Below are positions 6,299 through 15,352 of a stretch of DNA of 64,000 nucleotides, piece after piece; positions within the stretch are counted from its first letter, which is position 1, and each line of letters opens with the position of its first letter. Under the pieces are notes generated by a model that worked only from the letters and a program-made list of their open reading frames with translations, was not told the DNA's origin and did no database searches. A program made the position numbers and the translations under genes. This stretch comes from Desulfovibrio piger. Lineage in GTDB: Bacteria; Desulfobacterota; Desulfovibrionia; Desulfovibrionales; Desulfovibrionaceae. The stretch spans positions 62,001 to 126,000 of the forward strand of contig NZ_LT630450.1 in the NCBI RefSeq assembly GCF_900116045.1. The letters run 5' to 3'.

Positions 6299-6982
6299 TC
6301 AGGATTTTTTTATCAGGCGCTGCAATTTTTTGTCATAGCGCTCGGCTTCGCTGTACACACAGCCGCAATAGGGCTGGCGGTACACGCCCCATTCCCTGGA
6401 AAGATCGATGCCCGCCTGCCAGTCGGTACGGAAGTCGCGGTAGACGAAGCGGGGCCCCCGGCTCAGGGGAGCGTCCTCCGCCGCCGCGGCATGTTCCCCG
6501 GCGGCCCGGATGACGTCGTGCGGCTGATAGCGGGAGTAGAGCAGGCTGCTGCTCACATGGGCGTAGCCGTTGGCATGGGCATAGGCCACGGCGGCCTGCA
6601 TGCGGCTGCCGCAGCACCAGGCACAGCGCTGCGGGGGCAGGTCGCGGCCGGCCACGGAGCGCAGCCAGGCCACCAGATCCCAGGTGTCGTCCTGACAGAT
6701 GAGCCCGATGCCCAGGCGGGCGGCGCATTCCTCGGCGGCCTCGCGGCGGCGCAGGTATTCCGTCAGGGGCTGGATGTTGGGGTTCATGTACCAGGCCGTG
6801 ACCGTGAAGCCCTCGTCCTGCAGGCGTTTGACCGGCATGATGGAGCAGGGGCCGCAGCAGATGTGCAGCAGCAGGCTGCGTTCGCCTTTCACGGGTTCAA
6901 AAACAGGGGCCTGCCCCGAAGGGCAGGCCGCGGACGTTTCGACAGGGGCGTCCGTTACGGACGGATGCTGATTTCCAGACAT
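6299..6982 (-). CDS. queH: Epoxyqueuosine reductase QueH
   Basis: The 227-aa protein catalyses the last step of tRNA queuosine synthesis, reducing epoxyqueuosine to queuosine. It is the non-B12 alternative to QueG. Cysteine motifs for the iron-sulfur and metal sites are visible in order: ICCGPC near residue 42, RCAWCCGSRM, and YCGCVYS near the C-terminus. The ATG at 6982 lies inside the 3' end of the upstream RNase E/G gene (28-bp overlap), which indicates translational coupling. A longer frame to 7135 only reads antisense-quality sequence within RNase E/G. Confidence 0.92.
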   Translation of the reverse strand: MSGNQHPSVTDAPVETSAACPSGQAPVFEPVKGERSLLLHICCGPCSIMPVKRLQDEGFTVTAWYMNPNIQPLTEYLRRREAAEECAARLGIGLICQDDTWDLVAWLRSVAGRDLPPQRCAWCCGSRMQAAVAYAHANGYAHVSSSLLYSRYQPHDVIRAAGEHAAAAEDAPLSRGPRFVYRDFRTDWQAGIDLSREWGVYRQPYCGCVYSEAERYDKKLQRLIKKS

Positions 6983-9477
6983 TTGCCAAAGTCCTGTTCC
7001 ATGTCGCGCAGGCTGTCGCGCTTGTGATTGAGCAGATAGAGGCCCAGTTCCCGCGTGGTCTCGAAGACGTACTTGTCGCCGCCGTGGGTCCGCAGGGCAC
7101 GGCGCATCTCGCGCAGGGCCTGCAGGGCCTGCCATTCAAGGTTGCGCCGCTGGCCCGTGCCGCCGCAGAAGGGGCAGGGCTCCATGGTGATGGAAAGGGC
7201 CGAGGAGCCCGTGCGCTGGCGCACCAGCTCCAGCAGGCCGAAGGAACTCATGCGGCCTACGTCGTGGCGGGCGCGGTCGTTCTTCATGGCCGTGCGCAGG
7301 GTCTTTTCCACTTCCAGCACATGTTTCTTGTCGCGCATCTCGATGAAATCGATGACCACCTGGCCGCCGATGTCGCGCAGCTTGAGCTGGCGGGCGATGG
7401 CTTCGGCGGCTTCCATATTGGTGCGGTGGGCCATGGACTCGAAATTGACCTTGCCGGAGATCTTGCCGGAGTTGATGTCCACGGCCATGAGGGCCTCGGT
7501 CTGGTCGAAGACCAGGCGGCCGCCCGAAGGCAGGGTGACCTCGCGGGAATAGATCTGGTCCAGCTGGCGGCGCAGGCTGAAACGCTCCCACAGGGGCATG
7601 CGCACGTCGGTATGCAGGCGCACCAGCTCCTTCTTGCGGGGGAAGAGCAGGGAGACGGTCTCGCGGATGCTGTCGGCCACTTCCTCGTTGTCCACCCAGA
7701 TCTCGCAGACATCATCGGTCAGGTAATCGCGCACGGCCCGCTGGGGCAGGCCCGGCTCCTGATAGATGAGGGCCGGGGCCGAGACTTCGGTGGCCTTCTT
7801 GCGGATGTCCTTCCAGACGCGCTTGAGGTACTGGAGATCGTTCTTGAGCGTGGTCTTGGTGGTGCCGGCGCTCACGGTACGCACGATGACGCCCAGGCCC
7901 TGGCCGGGATCGATGCCGTTCATCATCTCGCGCAGGCGGGTGCGTTCTTCATCGCTGTCCACCTTGCGGGAGACGCCGATCTGCTCCTGTCCCGGGGTCA
8001 GCACCAGAAAGCGGCCCGCCAGCGACAGCCAGGTGGTGAGGAAGGCGCCCTTGTTGCCGGTGGGTTCCTTGACCACCTGCACCAGCACTTCCTGGCCGGG
8101 CTTGAGCACTTTCTGGATGGGCGGGAACTTTTTCCCCTTGCTGGGCTCGTGATGGGCCAGCCAGTATTCGGGATGGATCTCGTCGATCTGCAGGAAGCCG
8201 TTCTTGCCCGCGCCGTAGCTCACGAAGGCAGCCTGCAGGTTGGTGTCGATATTGTGGATGATGCCCTTGTAGATATTGCCCTTGAGCTTGCGCTGATGGA
8301 ACATGTCCAGATAATATTCCTGCAGACGGCCTTCCTCGGCGATGGCCACTTCCACCTGTTCACCGGGCAGCACGCTGATGAACATGCGCCGCTTGCCCGC
8401 GGCCACCTTGGCCTTGACCGCGGCCGCGCGCACGCTGCCCTTCTTGGGGGCCTCGCTGTCCTCACCGCGACGGCGGAGACGGGCGGGGGCGCTCTCCAGG
8501 CTTTCCACATCGCCGGTGGCGGCCTGCCACAGCTCCTCGTCACTGGCACCGTCGGGCAGGCCGGCAGGGGCCGCCGCTCCGGCGGTATCGTCCGCCTCGC
8601 TGCCGGCGGCTTCGGCATTTTCCGCCTGGGCATCACGATTCTTGCGGTTGCGCCCGCGTCCGCCGCGACGGCCGCGACGGCTCTTGCGGCGGGGCTGGTC
8701 ATCACCGTCTTCCTGGGCGCCGCTGTCGGCGGCCGTTTCGGTGTCCTCCGCGGCGGGAGCGGCTTCCGCGTCGTCCGTGCGCGGGGCGGCCACTGCGGCA
8801 GGAGCGGCAGGCGTCCCGCCATCAGGCATCACGGGCATCGCGGCGGCTTCGGCAGGCAGGGGAACGGGCTGCCCGTCAGCGGGAAGGGCCGCAGCCGCTT
8901 CAGCGGCCTGGTCACCGGTCCCGGCAGGAGCGGTTTCGTCCTGCGGGCTCACGGCTTCGGGAGATTTTTTGCGGGGGGCACGCTGGCGGCGCTGGGCACC
9001 GGGCGAACGGCGGGTACCGCGACGGGGCGCGGCGTGCTGTCCGCCGTCGGTATCGGCGGGCGTTTCGGCGGCTTCAGGGGCCGGGGCCTGGTCTGGCTCC
9101 CGGGCGGTTCCGGTGCCGGGCGCGGCCTGCGCAGCGGATGCCTCTTCTCCGGCCGAGGCTTCGGGAGCGGCTTCGGGGGCCGGGCTTTCGGCGGCAGGGG
9201 CCGTGGCCTTGCGGCGGCTGGTCCGGCGGGCGGGCTTGCGGGGCGCGGCGGCCACGGCATCGTCAGCGGGTTGTGCATCGCCGCTGTCCGTGACGGCTTG
9301 TTCCGCAGGGGCATCCGTGCTCGTGGCGGCCGTCAGCGTGGCCGTTTCTTCCGTGGCAGGGGCGGCCTTGGCGCGCGAAGTGCGGCGGGTGGTACGGCGT
9401 TTGGGGGTGGGGGTTGCTTCAGCGACATCGGAGGACTCGGCCGCGTCGGACACGGCCGGTGTGTTTTCCTGGGTCAT
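6955..9477 (-). CDS. Ribonuclease E/G with long N-terminal disordered extension
   Basis: The 840-aa protein has residues ~1-330 of low-complexity Ala/Pro/Glu-rich sequence with repeated arginine clusters (KRRTTRRTSR, RRKSRRGRRGGRGRNR). An S1 domain follows (MFISVLPGEQVEVA, GNIYKGIIHNI, AAFVSYG), then the RNase H-like/DNase I-like core (GGQVVIDFIEM, VEVEKTL-type acidic region) and a CPFCGGTGQ zinc-link-like motif. It cleaves single-stranded AU-rich RNA in rRNA maturation and mRNA decay. E. coli RNase E carries its disordered scaffold at the C-terminus, whereas here it precedes the catalytic core. The ATG 9477 follows AAGGATATTT. Confidence 0.9.
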   Translation of the reverse strand: MTQENTPAVSDAAESSDVAEATPTPKRRTTRRTSRAKAAPATEETATLTAATSTDAPAEQAVTDSGDAQPADDAVAAAPRKPARRTSRRKATAPAAESPAPEAAPEASAGEEASAAQAAPGTGTAREPDQAPAPEAAETPADTDGGQHAAPRRGTRRSPGAQRRQRAPRKKSPEAVSPQDETAPAGTGDQAAEAAAALPADGQPVPLPAEAAAMPVMPDGGTPAAPAAVAAPRTDDAEAAPAAEDTETAADSGAQEDGDDQPRRKSRRGRRGGRGRNRKNRDAQAENAEAAGSEADDTAGAAAPAGLPDGASDEELWQAATGDVESLESAPARLRRRGEDSEAPKKGSVRAAAVKAKVAAGKRRMFISVLPGEQVEVAIAEEGRLQEYYLDMFHQRKLKGNIYKGIIHNIDTNLQAAFVSYGAGKNGFLQIDEIHPEYWLAHHEPSKGKKFPPIQKVLKPGQEVLVQVVKEPTGNKGAFLTTWLSLAGRFLVLTPGQEQIGVSRKVDSDEERTRLREMMNGIDPGQGLGVIVRTVSAGTTKTTLKNDLQYLKRVWKDIRKKATEVSAPALIYQEPGLPQRAVRDYLTDDVCEIWVDNEEVADSIRETVSLLFPRKKELVRLHTDVRMPLWERFSLRRQLDQIYSREVTLPSGGRLVFDQTEALMAVDINSGKISGKVNFESMAHRTNMEAAEAIARQLKLRDIGGQVVIDFIEMRDKKHVLEVEKTLRTAMKNDRARHDVGRMSSFGLLELVRQRTGSSALSITMEPCPFCGGTGQRRNLEWQALQALREMRRALRTHGGDKYVFETTRELGLYLLNHKRDSLRDMEQDFGKCLEISIRP

Positions 9478-9772
9478 AAATATCCTTTTGGACCGCCAGA
9501 GGCGGCGAAATTTGTCAGCCGTCATCCCGGCTGAAGGAACGGCCGGGCATCCGGCAAAAGCCGGAGGGCGCGTCCGTGAGCGGACACGGGCCCGGGGATG
9601 CCCGGAAGGGGCAGGACACGGGGGATGGCAGGAGAAAACGCCCGTCACGGGACGGCGTTTTCCTGGCGGCCGGAACAGCCGCCGGAGGGGCAACGTCAGA
9701 AAGCGCGGTACCGGGCCGCGCCATGACGGGCGGGATCAGACTGTCTGTCCCCCGCGGAAGCGCCTGGCTTCG
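9478..9772. other. Intergenic region upstream of the RNase gene, with terminator
   Basis: It holds the 5' leader of the RNase E/G gene. A hairpin at 9630-9665 (AGGAGAAAACGCC / GGCGTTTTCCT) is correctly placed to terminate the minus-strand metallophosphoesterase gene. No gene is supported. Confidence 0.55.
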
Positions 9773-10465
9773 CTAATCACAATTTTCAAGGACGCGCAGC
9801 TCCACGGATAGCTTGCCGCCGCAGGAACGCAGCAGCACATAGCCGCCCTGGGCCAGAGCGCCCGGATTCACCACGATGGTGCGGCCCACCCTGTCCACGG
9901 CGCGCGCTTCGTGGATATGTCCGCACAGGCAGACATCGGGCTGGGCTTCTTCAAGGAATTCGCGCACGGCAGTAGAGCCCACATGGATATTGCCCGGGAT
10001 GACGTCGCAGGCGCTGTCCTTGGGCGGATTGTGCGAAACCAGCACGGTGTGGGGGTACTTGCGGGCCTTCTGCCAGCTGCTTTCCAGCCAGCCGGCGAAG
10101 GTGGATTCAGGAAACTCGCTGGGCGTGCCGAAAGGCGTGAACGTGGAGGCTCCGATGCCGAAGATGGCCGTATCGGGCGTGAGTTCGTGCACCTGCGTGT
10201 GCAGGTTGCAGCCCAGGCCGCTCAGCCATTCGTCCACTTCGGGCCGGTCCATGTTGCCTATCTGGGCCCAGATGCGGGGATTGTGCGCCCGCAGAACGTC
10301 CATGACCAGCTCGGCCTGCTTGACGCCGCCCGTGATGGTCAGGTCGCCGGTGACGATGATGCCGTCCGCCTGCGCCAGCTCGGGGATACGGGCAAACAGC
10401 CCGGGCTCGTCGTGAATGTCCCCAACGGCAATCCAGAGATGATCCTGTTCGTTGACGCTTGGCAT
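9773..10465 (-). CDS. Calcineurin-like metallophosphoesterase
   Basis: The 230-aa protein has the five metallophosphoesterase motifs in order: VGDIHDEPG (D-x-H), GDLTITGG (GD), GNMD (GN[HD]), SHNPP and CGHIHEA (GHxH). It needs two metal ions and hydrolyses phosphomonoesters or diesters; the substrate cannot be told from the sequence. No signal peptide, so it is cytoplasmic. It is divergent from the 5-formyl-THF cyclo-ligase gene, with ~70 bp between the starts. Confidence 0.85.
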   Translation of the reverse strand: MPSVNEQDHLWIAVGDIHDEPGLFARIPELAQADGIIVTGDLTITGGVKQAELVMDVLRAHNPRIWAQIGNMDRPEVDEWLSGLGCNLHTQVHELTPDTAIFGIGASTFTPFGTPSEFPESTFAGWLESSWQKARKYPHTVLVSHNPPKDSACDVIPGNIHVGSTAVREFLEEAQPDVCLCGHIHEARAVDRVGRTIVVNPGALAQGGYVLLRSCGGKLSVELRVLENCD

Positions 10466-10536
10466 GGCGGTGTTTCCTTTGTTATAAAGTCACTCCGCGA
10501 ACTATGGCACATTTTAGCAAGGATGGAAAGACCTCC

Positions 10537-11154
10537 ATGTCCCTTCCCCCCGATGAGCTGAAGAAGGAACTGCGCACCCGCATGCGCGGGCTGCGGCGCG
10601 GGCAGGATCCCGCCCTGGCACGGCAGCGGGCCCGCGCGGCCCAGCAGGCCCTGCTGGACTGGGACGTCTGGCAGCAGGCCGCCCGTGTGGCCCTGTATGT
10701 GGCCCTGCCGGAAGAAGTGCACACCGGCTACCTGCTGGCCGATGCCTGGCAGCGACGCGTGCGCGTCTACCTGCCCCGGGTGCGCCTGGAGCGCGGGCGC
10801 ATGGATTTCGTACCCTGTGCCCGGGTAGGCGACATGGCCGCCGGCCCCTACAAGATGCTGGAACCCCATGCCGGTCTGCTGGGCATGGCGCCCCCGGTGC
10901 TGGCCCACCCCGATTTCTGCCCCGACGTGCTCATCCTGCCCGGTGTGGCCTTTGACCGCGCGGGCAACCGCCTGGGCTTCGGCGGCGGCTATTATGACCG
11001 CTTCCTGTCGGCCTTCGGCGCCCGGGGCAGCGGCCGGCGGCCCCGGCTGGTGGGCCTGTGCTATGCTTTCCAGGTGGTGGATGCGCTGCCCTCCCAGGAA
11101 TGGGACCAGCCCGTGGACTGCCTGTGTACCGAAGAAGGACTCGTATGCCTGTAA
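10537..11154 (+). CDS. 5-formyltetrahydrofolate cyclo-ligase
   Basis: The 205-aa protein converts 5-formyl-THF and ATP to 5,10-methenyl-THF. The family signature PGVAFDRAGNRLGFGGGYYDRFL is clear near the C-terminus. An N-terminal basic helix (LKKELRTRMRGLRR) precedes VALYVALPEEV. ATG 10537 is preferred (GGAAAG 8-13 bases before); an in-frame ATG at 10504 would add 11 residues. It overlaps pgeF by 10 bp. Confidence 0.92.
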   Translation: MSLPPDELKKELRTRMRGLRRGQDPALARQRARAAQQALLDWDVWQQAARVALYVALPEEVHTGYLLADAWQRRVRVYLPRVRLERGRMDFVPCARVGDMAAGPYKMLEPHAGLLGMAPPVLAHPDFCPDVLILPGVAFDRAGNRLGFGGGYYDRFLSAFGARGSGRRPRLVGLCYAFQVVDALPSQEWDQPVDCLCTEEGLVCL

Positions 11155-11891
11155 GTTTCATCCCCTTTGTGTTCCCCGGCGTGGACAACGTGCGCTGCGC
11201 CTTCCAGACCCGCTGGCAGGCGGCCGGAGACGGCCCGTACGCCGGTGGCAACATCTCCCTCGCCACGGCCGATGACCGGCAGAGCGTCATCGGCAACCGC
11301 CGCGAACTGCGGGCGGCCCTGGGCCTCCGGCGCATGGCCGAACTCAACCAGGTGCACGGCGATGCCATGATCTTCGAGCCCGAGGCCGTGGAGCCCGACG
11401 CCGTTCCCCGCTGCGATGCCGACGGCATGGCCACCGCGCAGGCCGGGCTGGGGCTGGCCATCAAGACCGCCGACTGCCAGCCCATCCTGCTGGCCCACAG
11501 GAGCGGCCGTTTCGTGGCCGGCATCCATGCGGGCTGGCGCGGCAACCGCTGTGACTTTCCCGGTTCCGGGGTGCGCCGCTTCTGCGAGCATTACGGCGTG
11601 GAACCGCGCGAACTCCTGGCCGTGCGCGGCCCGAGCCTGGGCCCGGCCCGGGCGGAGTTCATCAATTTCGAGAGCGAGTGGGGCGACGCGTTCCGCCCCT
11701 GGTTCGATGCCGGGAGCCGCACCATGGACCTGTGGGGCCTGACCCGCTGGCAGCTGGAGCAGGCCGGGCTGCTGCCCCGCAACATCTACGGCATCGACCT
11801 GTGCACGGCCAGCTGCAACCGCCAGTTCTTCTCGTACCGCTGCGTGAAGGCCTCCGGCCGTCAGGCCAGCGTCATCTGGCGCCTGGACTAG
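11145..11891 (+). CDS. pgeF: Peptidoglycan editing factor / multicopper-like polyphenol oxidoreductase (YfiH family)
   Basis: The 248-aa protein is of the laccase-domain DUF152 family. Metal and active-site segments are visible: NQVHGD, KTADCQPILLAH, GIHAGWRG, and a C-terminal DLCTASC segment. In E. coli PgeF removes L-Ser-containing UDP-MurNAc precursors; other members have purine nucleoside phosphorylase activity. ATG 11145 lies inside the end of the cyclo-ligase gene, so translation is probably coupled. Confidence 0.88.
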   Translation: MPVSFIPFVFPGVDNVRCAFQTRWQAAGDGPYAGGNISLATADDRQSVIGNRRELRAALGLRRMAELNQVHGDAMIFEPEAVEPDAVPRCDADGMATAQAGLGLAIKTADCQPILLAHRSGRFVAGIHAGWRGNRCDFPGSGVRRFCEHYGVEPRELLAVRGPSLGPARAEFINFESEWGDAFRPWFDAGSRTMDLWGLTRWQLEQAGLLPRNIYGIDLCTASCNRQFFSYRCVKASGRQASVIWRLD

Positions 11892-11917
11892 GGCAGGCCG
11901 GAAGGCATGTTCGTGAT

Positions 11918-12004
11918 GAGGGGGGAAGGGGAAAATCCTGGCTCGCGCACACGGGTTCCCCCTCCCCCTCAAGCTCCCCCATCCCCTTTCCCATGCGTTT
12001 TTCC
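11918..12004. repeat. Dispersed G/C-rich palindromic intergenic repeat, degenerate copy
   Basis: GAGGGGGGAAGGGG ... TTCCCCCTCCCCCTC is followed by AGCTCCCCCATCCCC. It has the same plan as the copy at 15273-15352 but a poorly conserved inner stem. Confidence 0.5.
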
Positions 12005-12149
12005 CGGAAGGATGGGGCGTGTCGGGGCTACGGGGAAGCAGCCTCTGCCGCCGGTCTTCGCAAGAGGGGGCATCTGGGCGCTGGGGAGGGGCTCCTCCTT
12101 TTCCGTCACACGTTGACAAGCCGCGGCTCCCTGCCTAGAGTAACGCGTT

Positions 12150-12307
12150 CATGGTCGCCGGAACCTGCCGGCGTCAAAAGGGAATCCCGTGAAAATCGGG
12201 AGCGGACCCGCCGCCGTAAGGCCCGCAGACCAGCTTCCTTCATGTGCCACTGGCAACGGGAAGGCCGGAAGCCGGGGGCCGAGCCGGAATACCTGCCGTG
12301 GACCGTG
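12150..12307 (+). promoter_or_regulatory. Cobalamin riboswitch aptamer
   Basis: Core elements are recognisable: AAAAGGGAATCCCGTGAAAATCGGGAGCGGACCCGCCGCCGTAAGG, given here as positions 12176-12221, then GCCACTGGCAACGGGAAGGC, and the B12 box GCCGGAATACCTGCC at 12284-12298. P1 can form between CATGGTC (12150) and GACCGTG (12301). It precedes a corrinoid-type ABC transporter, so B12 binding should turn that operon off. Confidence 0.93.
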
Positions 12308-12365
12308 GCCGCTGGCCGCGACCGGTATCGGCACGGGTCTTGCCGAGGGAGCAAGGGAATACGGG

Positions 12366-12395
12366 CCTCTTCCATTGATGGAAGAGGCTTTTTTT
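12366..12395 (+). terminator. Riboswitch expression-platform terminator
   Basis: CCTCTTCCATTGATGGAAGAGG is a perfect stem followed by C and T7. It sits 58 bases after the aptamer and 50 bases before the first ORF, so control is probably by transcription attenuation. Confidence 0.85.
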
Positions 12396-12444
12396 GTTTC
12401 CGGGCCGGAGTGCCCGGCCACGAAAGGCCATCACAGGACGGATC

Positions 12445-13512
12445 ATGCCGGAGAACAGCCCCATTGCCAAGGATGCGCGGAGCGCGCGCCGCCGGTGCTG
12501 CTGCGTGCTGCTGGCCGTCCTCTGGTGCGCCTCCTTGCCGCTGGCCTGTCTGCCCGGGCCCGTGCCCGTGGCTGTGGCCGATGTCTGGCAGGCGCTGGGG
12601 GCCGTGGCGGGCCTGTGCCCCCCGGCGGACGGCAGCGTGCAGCTGGTGGTGGGGCAGATCCGTCTGGCCCGTGTGCTGCTGGGCCTGCTGTGCGGTGGTG
12701 CGCTGGCCGTGGCCGGAGTGGCCCTGCAGGGCGTGCTGCGCAATCCGCTGGCGGACCCCTTCACCCTGGGCATCTCCGCCGGAGCGGCCTGCGGCGCCAG
12801 CATGGCCATCGCGCTGGGCGGTACCCTGGGCATCTGGGCAGGAGGCCTTGCCGTGGGGCTTTCCGCGGCGGCCACGGTCTCCCTGTCGGCCCTGCTGGGC
12901 TCCCTGCTGGCCCTGGGCGGTGCGCTCTGGCTGGGCAGCGGGCAGGGAAGTTTCCGGCGCGAGACCGTCATCCTGGCCGGCATCGCCGTGGCGGCCTTTC
13001 TGGGCGCCGTGGTGGCCCTGGTCAAGGCCCTCAACGAAGAATCCGTCACCAGCATCGTTTTCTGGATCATGGGCAGCCTGCAGGGCCGGGGCTGGGACAG
13101 CGTCCCCCTTTTGCTGGCCACCTTGCTGCCGGGGCTGCTGGTGGTGCTGCCGGGCTGGCGCAAGCTGGACATGCTGGCCCTGGGCGACGAACAGGCCGCG
13201 CATCTGGGCCTTGCCGTGGGCCGCACACGTTTCTGGCTGCTGGCCGGCGCCAGCTGCATGACGGCCGGTTGCGTGGCCGTGGCCGGGGTCATCGGCTTCG
13301 TGGGCCTGGTGGTGCCGCATGTCCTGCGCATGCTGCTGGGCGGAGCGCACGGCCCTTTGCTCTACGGCGCCTTCCTGGGCGGCGGCATCTTGCTGGTCTG
13401 GGCGGACGTGCTGGCCCGCTGTGTGCTTTCCGGCGGACAGGAATTGCCCGTGGGCGTGGTGACGGCCCTGCTGGGCGGCCCCTTTTTCGCTTTTCTGGTG
13501 CGGAGGCGCTGA
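12445..13512 (+). CDS. FecCD-family ABC transporter permease (BtuC-like)
   Basis: The 355-aa polytopic membrane protein is typical of BtuC/FecCD permeases of type II importers. Visible family segments are RLARVLLGLLCGGALAVAG, GVLRNPLADPFTLGISAGAA and GFVGLVVPHVLRML, with about ten hydrophobic segments. ATG 12445 has AGGACGG upstream; a frame from 12394 would start inside the terminator. The B12 riboswitch in front makes cobalamin or a corrinoid the likely cargo. It overlaps the ATPase gene by one base (TGATG). Confidence 0.88.
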   Translation: MPENSPIAKDARSARRRCCCVLLAVLWCASLPLACLPGPVPVAVADVWQALGAVAGLCPPADGSVQLVVGQIRLARVLLGLLCGGALAVAGVALQGVLRNPLADPFTLGISAGAACGASMAIALGGTLGIWAGGLAVGLSAAATVSLSALLGSLLALGGALWLGSGQGSFRRETVILAGIAVAAFLGAVVALVKALNEESVTSIVFWIMGSLQGRGWDSVPLLLATLLPGLLVVLPGWRKLDMLALGDEQAAHLGLAVGRTRFWLLAGASCMTAGCVAVAGVIGFVGLVVPHVLRMLLGGAHGPLLYGAFLGGGILLVWADVLARCVLSGGQELPVGVVTALLGGPFFAFLVRRR

Positions 13513-14321
13513 TGCTGCGGGCAAAAGGCATCCGGGCGGCCTACGGCACGGACGAGATAGTGCATGGTGTGGACATCGACCTCCACCCCGGTGAGGCCGT
13601 GGCCCTGCTGGGCCCCAACGGCAGCGGCAAGACCACGCTGCTGCGGGTGCTGGCGGGCAGCCTGACGCCGACAGCGGGGTCGGTACAGGTGCAGGGGGCG
13701 GACATCCGCCGTCTTTCCCCCCGGGAACGGGCCCGCCGGGTGGCCGTGCTTTCCCAGCGCAATGCCGCGCCACAGGGCATGACCGCCCTGCAGATGGTCC
13801 TGCTGGGCCGCTATCCCTGGCTGGGCTGGTGGGGCAGCTACAGCGCCGAAGACCGGCGCATCGCCCACGAGGCCCTGGAGGAGACCGGCGCGCTGCCGCT
13901 GGCCGGACGGCAGGTGAGCGAGCTTTCCGGCGGGGAACTGCAGCGCGTGGCCCTGGCCCGGACACTGGCCCAGCAAAGCCCCGTGCTGCTGCTGGACGAG
14001 CTGGCCGCCGGTCTGGATCTGGCCCGGATGTTGGAACTTTTCGACCTGCTGGAGCGCCGCCGCCGGGCCGGTGCCGCGCTGCTGCTGGTGATGCATGACT
14101 GCAATCTGGCCGCCCAGTACGCCACACGTCTGCTGGGCCTGCGCCGGGGCCGGGTACTGTTCGACGGCCCGGTGCGCCGCTGCTTCACGGCGGAGAACCT
14201 GCGCGCCCTCTATGCCGTGGACCTGCACATCGTCCCGCACCCCCGCAACGGTCTGCCCCAGGCCCTGCCCCTGCGGCCCCGTGGCCCTGAATACCGGGAG
14301 GACTCTCCGCATGATGCCTGA
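13512..14321 (+). CDS. ABC transporter ATP-binding protein (BtuD-like)
   Basis: The 269-aa ATPase has Walker [10 protein letters not shown] (~residues 36-44), signature [13 protein letters not shown], Walker [13 protein letters not shown] and switch His in VMHDCN. An R-G-R-V-L-F-D-G strand follows, as in FecE/BtuD proteins. Walker B ends L-D-E-L rather than the common L-D-E-P. Its start overlaps the permease stop, and its 3' end overlaps the binding-protein start by 11 bp. Confidence 0.9.
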   Translation: MLRAKGIRAAYGTDEIVHGVDIDLHPGEAVALLGPNGSGKTTLLRVLAGSLTPTAGSVQVQGADIRRLSPRERARRVAVLSQRNAAPQGMTALQMVLLGRYPWLGWWGSYSAEDRRIAHEALEETGALPLAGRQVSELSGGELQRVALARTLAQQSPVLLLDELAAGLDLARMLELFDLLERRRRAGAALLLVMHDCNLAAQYATRLLGLRRGRVLFDGPVRRCFTAENLRALYAVDLHIVPHPRNGLPQALPLRPRGPEYREDSPHDA

Positions 14322-15258
14322 TTTTTGCCGCCTGCAGCAGCGCCTTATCGCTTGGGGCTTTCGTTCGGGCCTGTGGCGGGGGCTGTGTCTGGGCCTTTGC
14401 CTGCTCTGCTGCTCCGTGCCGCCCGTCCACGCGCTGGAACTGGTGGACAGCCGGGGCGTGACCCTGCGGCTGGAACGGCCCGCACAGCGGATCATCGCCC
14501 TGTACGGCGCGTTCAACGAGATATTGCTGGCCCTGGACGCCCGCGGGACCCTTGTGGCCCGCACGGCGGCCGATGCGGCCATCCCCGGCCTGCAGGACCT
14601 GCCCGCCGTGGGCACGCACATGCGTCCCAACGCGGAGCTGGTGGCGGCCCGGCGTCCCGATGTGGTGCTGCAACTGGCCGGGCGGCAGGAAGTGCTGACC
14701 CAGACCGGGGCCCTGGAGGCTGTGGGCATCCCGGTGCTGGTCTACGAGATGCAGTCCTTTGAACAGCTTTTTGCCGTGACCCGCGCTCTGGGGCGGCTCA
14801 CCGGACGCGAGGCGCGCGCCGAAGCCCTGGTGGCGGACTGGCAGCGGCGTCTGGCGGCCCTGGAGCAGCGCTATGCGGGCCAGCCGCCTGTGCGCGTATT
14901 CTATGAGGTGCGCTATCCCAACCTGCTGGCTGCCGGACGCGCCAGCATCGTGGACGAGATCATCCGCCATGCCGGTGGCCGCAACGTGCTGGATGCGCCG
15001 CAAAAGCTGGTGCGCTGCAACGAAGAGATGCTGGTGGCCCTGGACCCGGAAGCCTATATCCTGCAACAGGGGCCCATGAACCCCGCGCCGCAGGCTCCGG
15101 CGGCACGTCCGCATTACCGGGGCCTCAGTGCCGTACGTTCCGGGCGTGTGCTGCTGGTGGACGAGCATCTGTTCGCCCGCCCCGGCCCCCGCTCCGTGGA
15201 GGCCGCCGAGCGGCTGGCCCGCTGGCTGCATGGCGAGGAGCAGGGCAGCGGGAAATAA
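14311..15258 (+). CDS. Periplasmic corrinoid-binding protein (BtuF-like)
   Basis: The 315-aa protein has a basic start and hydrophobic signal segment (GLCLGLCLLCCSVPPVHA, ~residues 28-45), then LVDSRGVTLRLERPAQRIIAL, typical of TroA/BtuF-type binding proteins. Conserved features are VGTHMRPNAELVAARRPDVVLQ and a late R-G-L-S-A-V-R-S-G-R-V. It delivers substrate to the permease encoded upstream. ATG 14311 follows GGGAGGAC; a second ATG at 14314 is possible. Confidence 0.87.
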   Translation: MMPDFCRLQQRLIAWGFRSGLWRGLCLGLCLLCCSVPPVHALELVDSRGVTLRLERPAQRIIALYGAFNEILLALDARGTLVARTAADAAIPGLQDLPAVGTHMRPNAELVAARRPDVVLQLAGRQEVLTQTGALEAVGIPVLVYEMQSFEQLFAVTRALGRLTGREARAEALVADWQRRLAALEQRYAGQPPVRVFYEVRYPNLLAAGRASIVDEIIRHAGGRNVLDAPQKLVRCNEEMLVALDPEAYILQQGPMNPAPQAPAARPHYRGLSAVRSGRVLLVDEHLFARPGPRSVEAAERLARWLHGEEQGSGK

Positions 15259-15272
15259 GCCGGGTATTTTGT

Positions 15273-15352
15273 TGAGGGGGGAAGGGCCCTTTGGCCAGAG
15301 CTCAAAGGGGCCCTTCCCCCCTCAAACTCCCCCCATCCCCCAAAAGCTCTTT
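15273..15352. repeat. Dispersed palindromic intergenic repeat after btuF-like gene
   Basis: GGAAGGGCCCTTTG gccagag CTCAAAGGGGCCCTTCC forms a strong stem flanked by GAGGGG and CCCCTC. The tail reads ACTCCCCCCATCCCCCAAAAGCTCTTT. It shares its plan with copies at 16759 and 52515, in opposite orientation, and may also act as a terminator. Confidence 0.6.

Noticed and set aside
7024..9534. Plus-strand 836-codon frame opposite the RNase E/G gene
   Set aside because: It is a GC-rich antisense shadow. The minus strand has clear S1 and RNase E motifs and the plus frame has none.
12189..13511. Long frame upstream of the BtuD-like gene as an N-terminal extension
   Set aside because: It runs through the riboswitch and the permease gene in another frame; the ATPase start at 13512 is fixed by the TGATG overlap.
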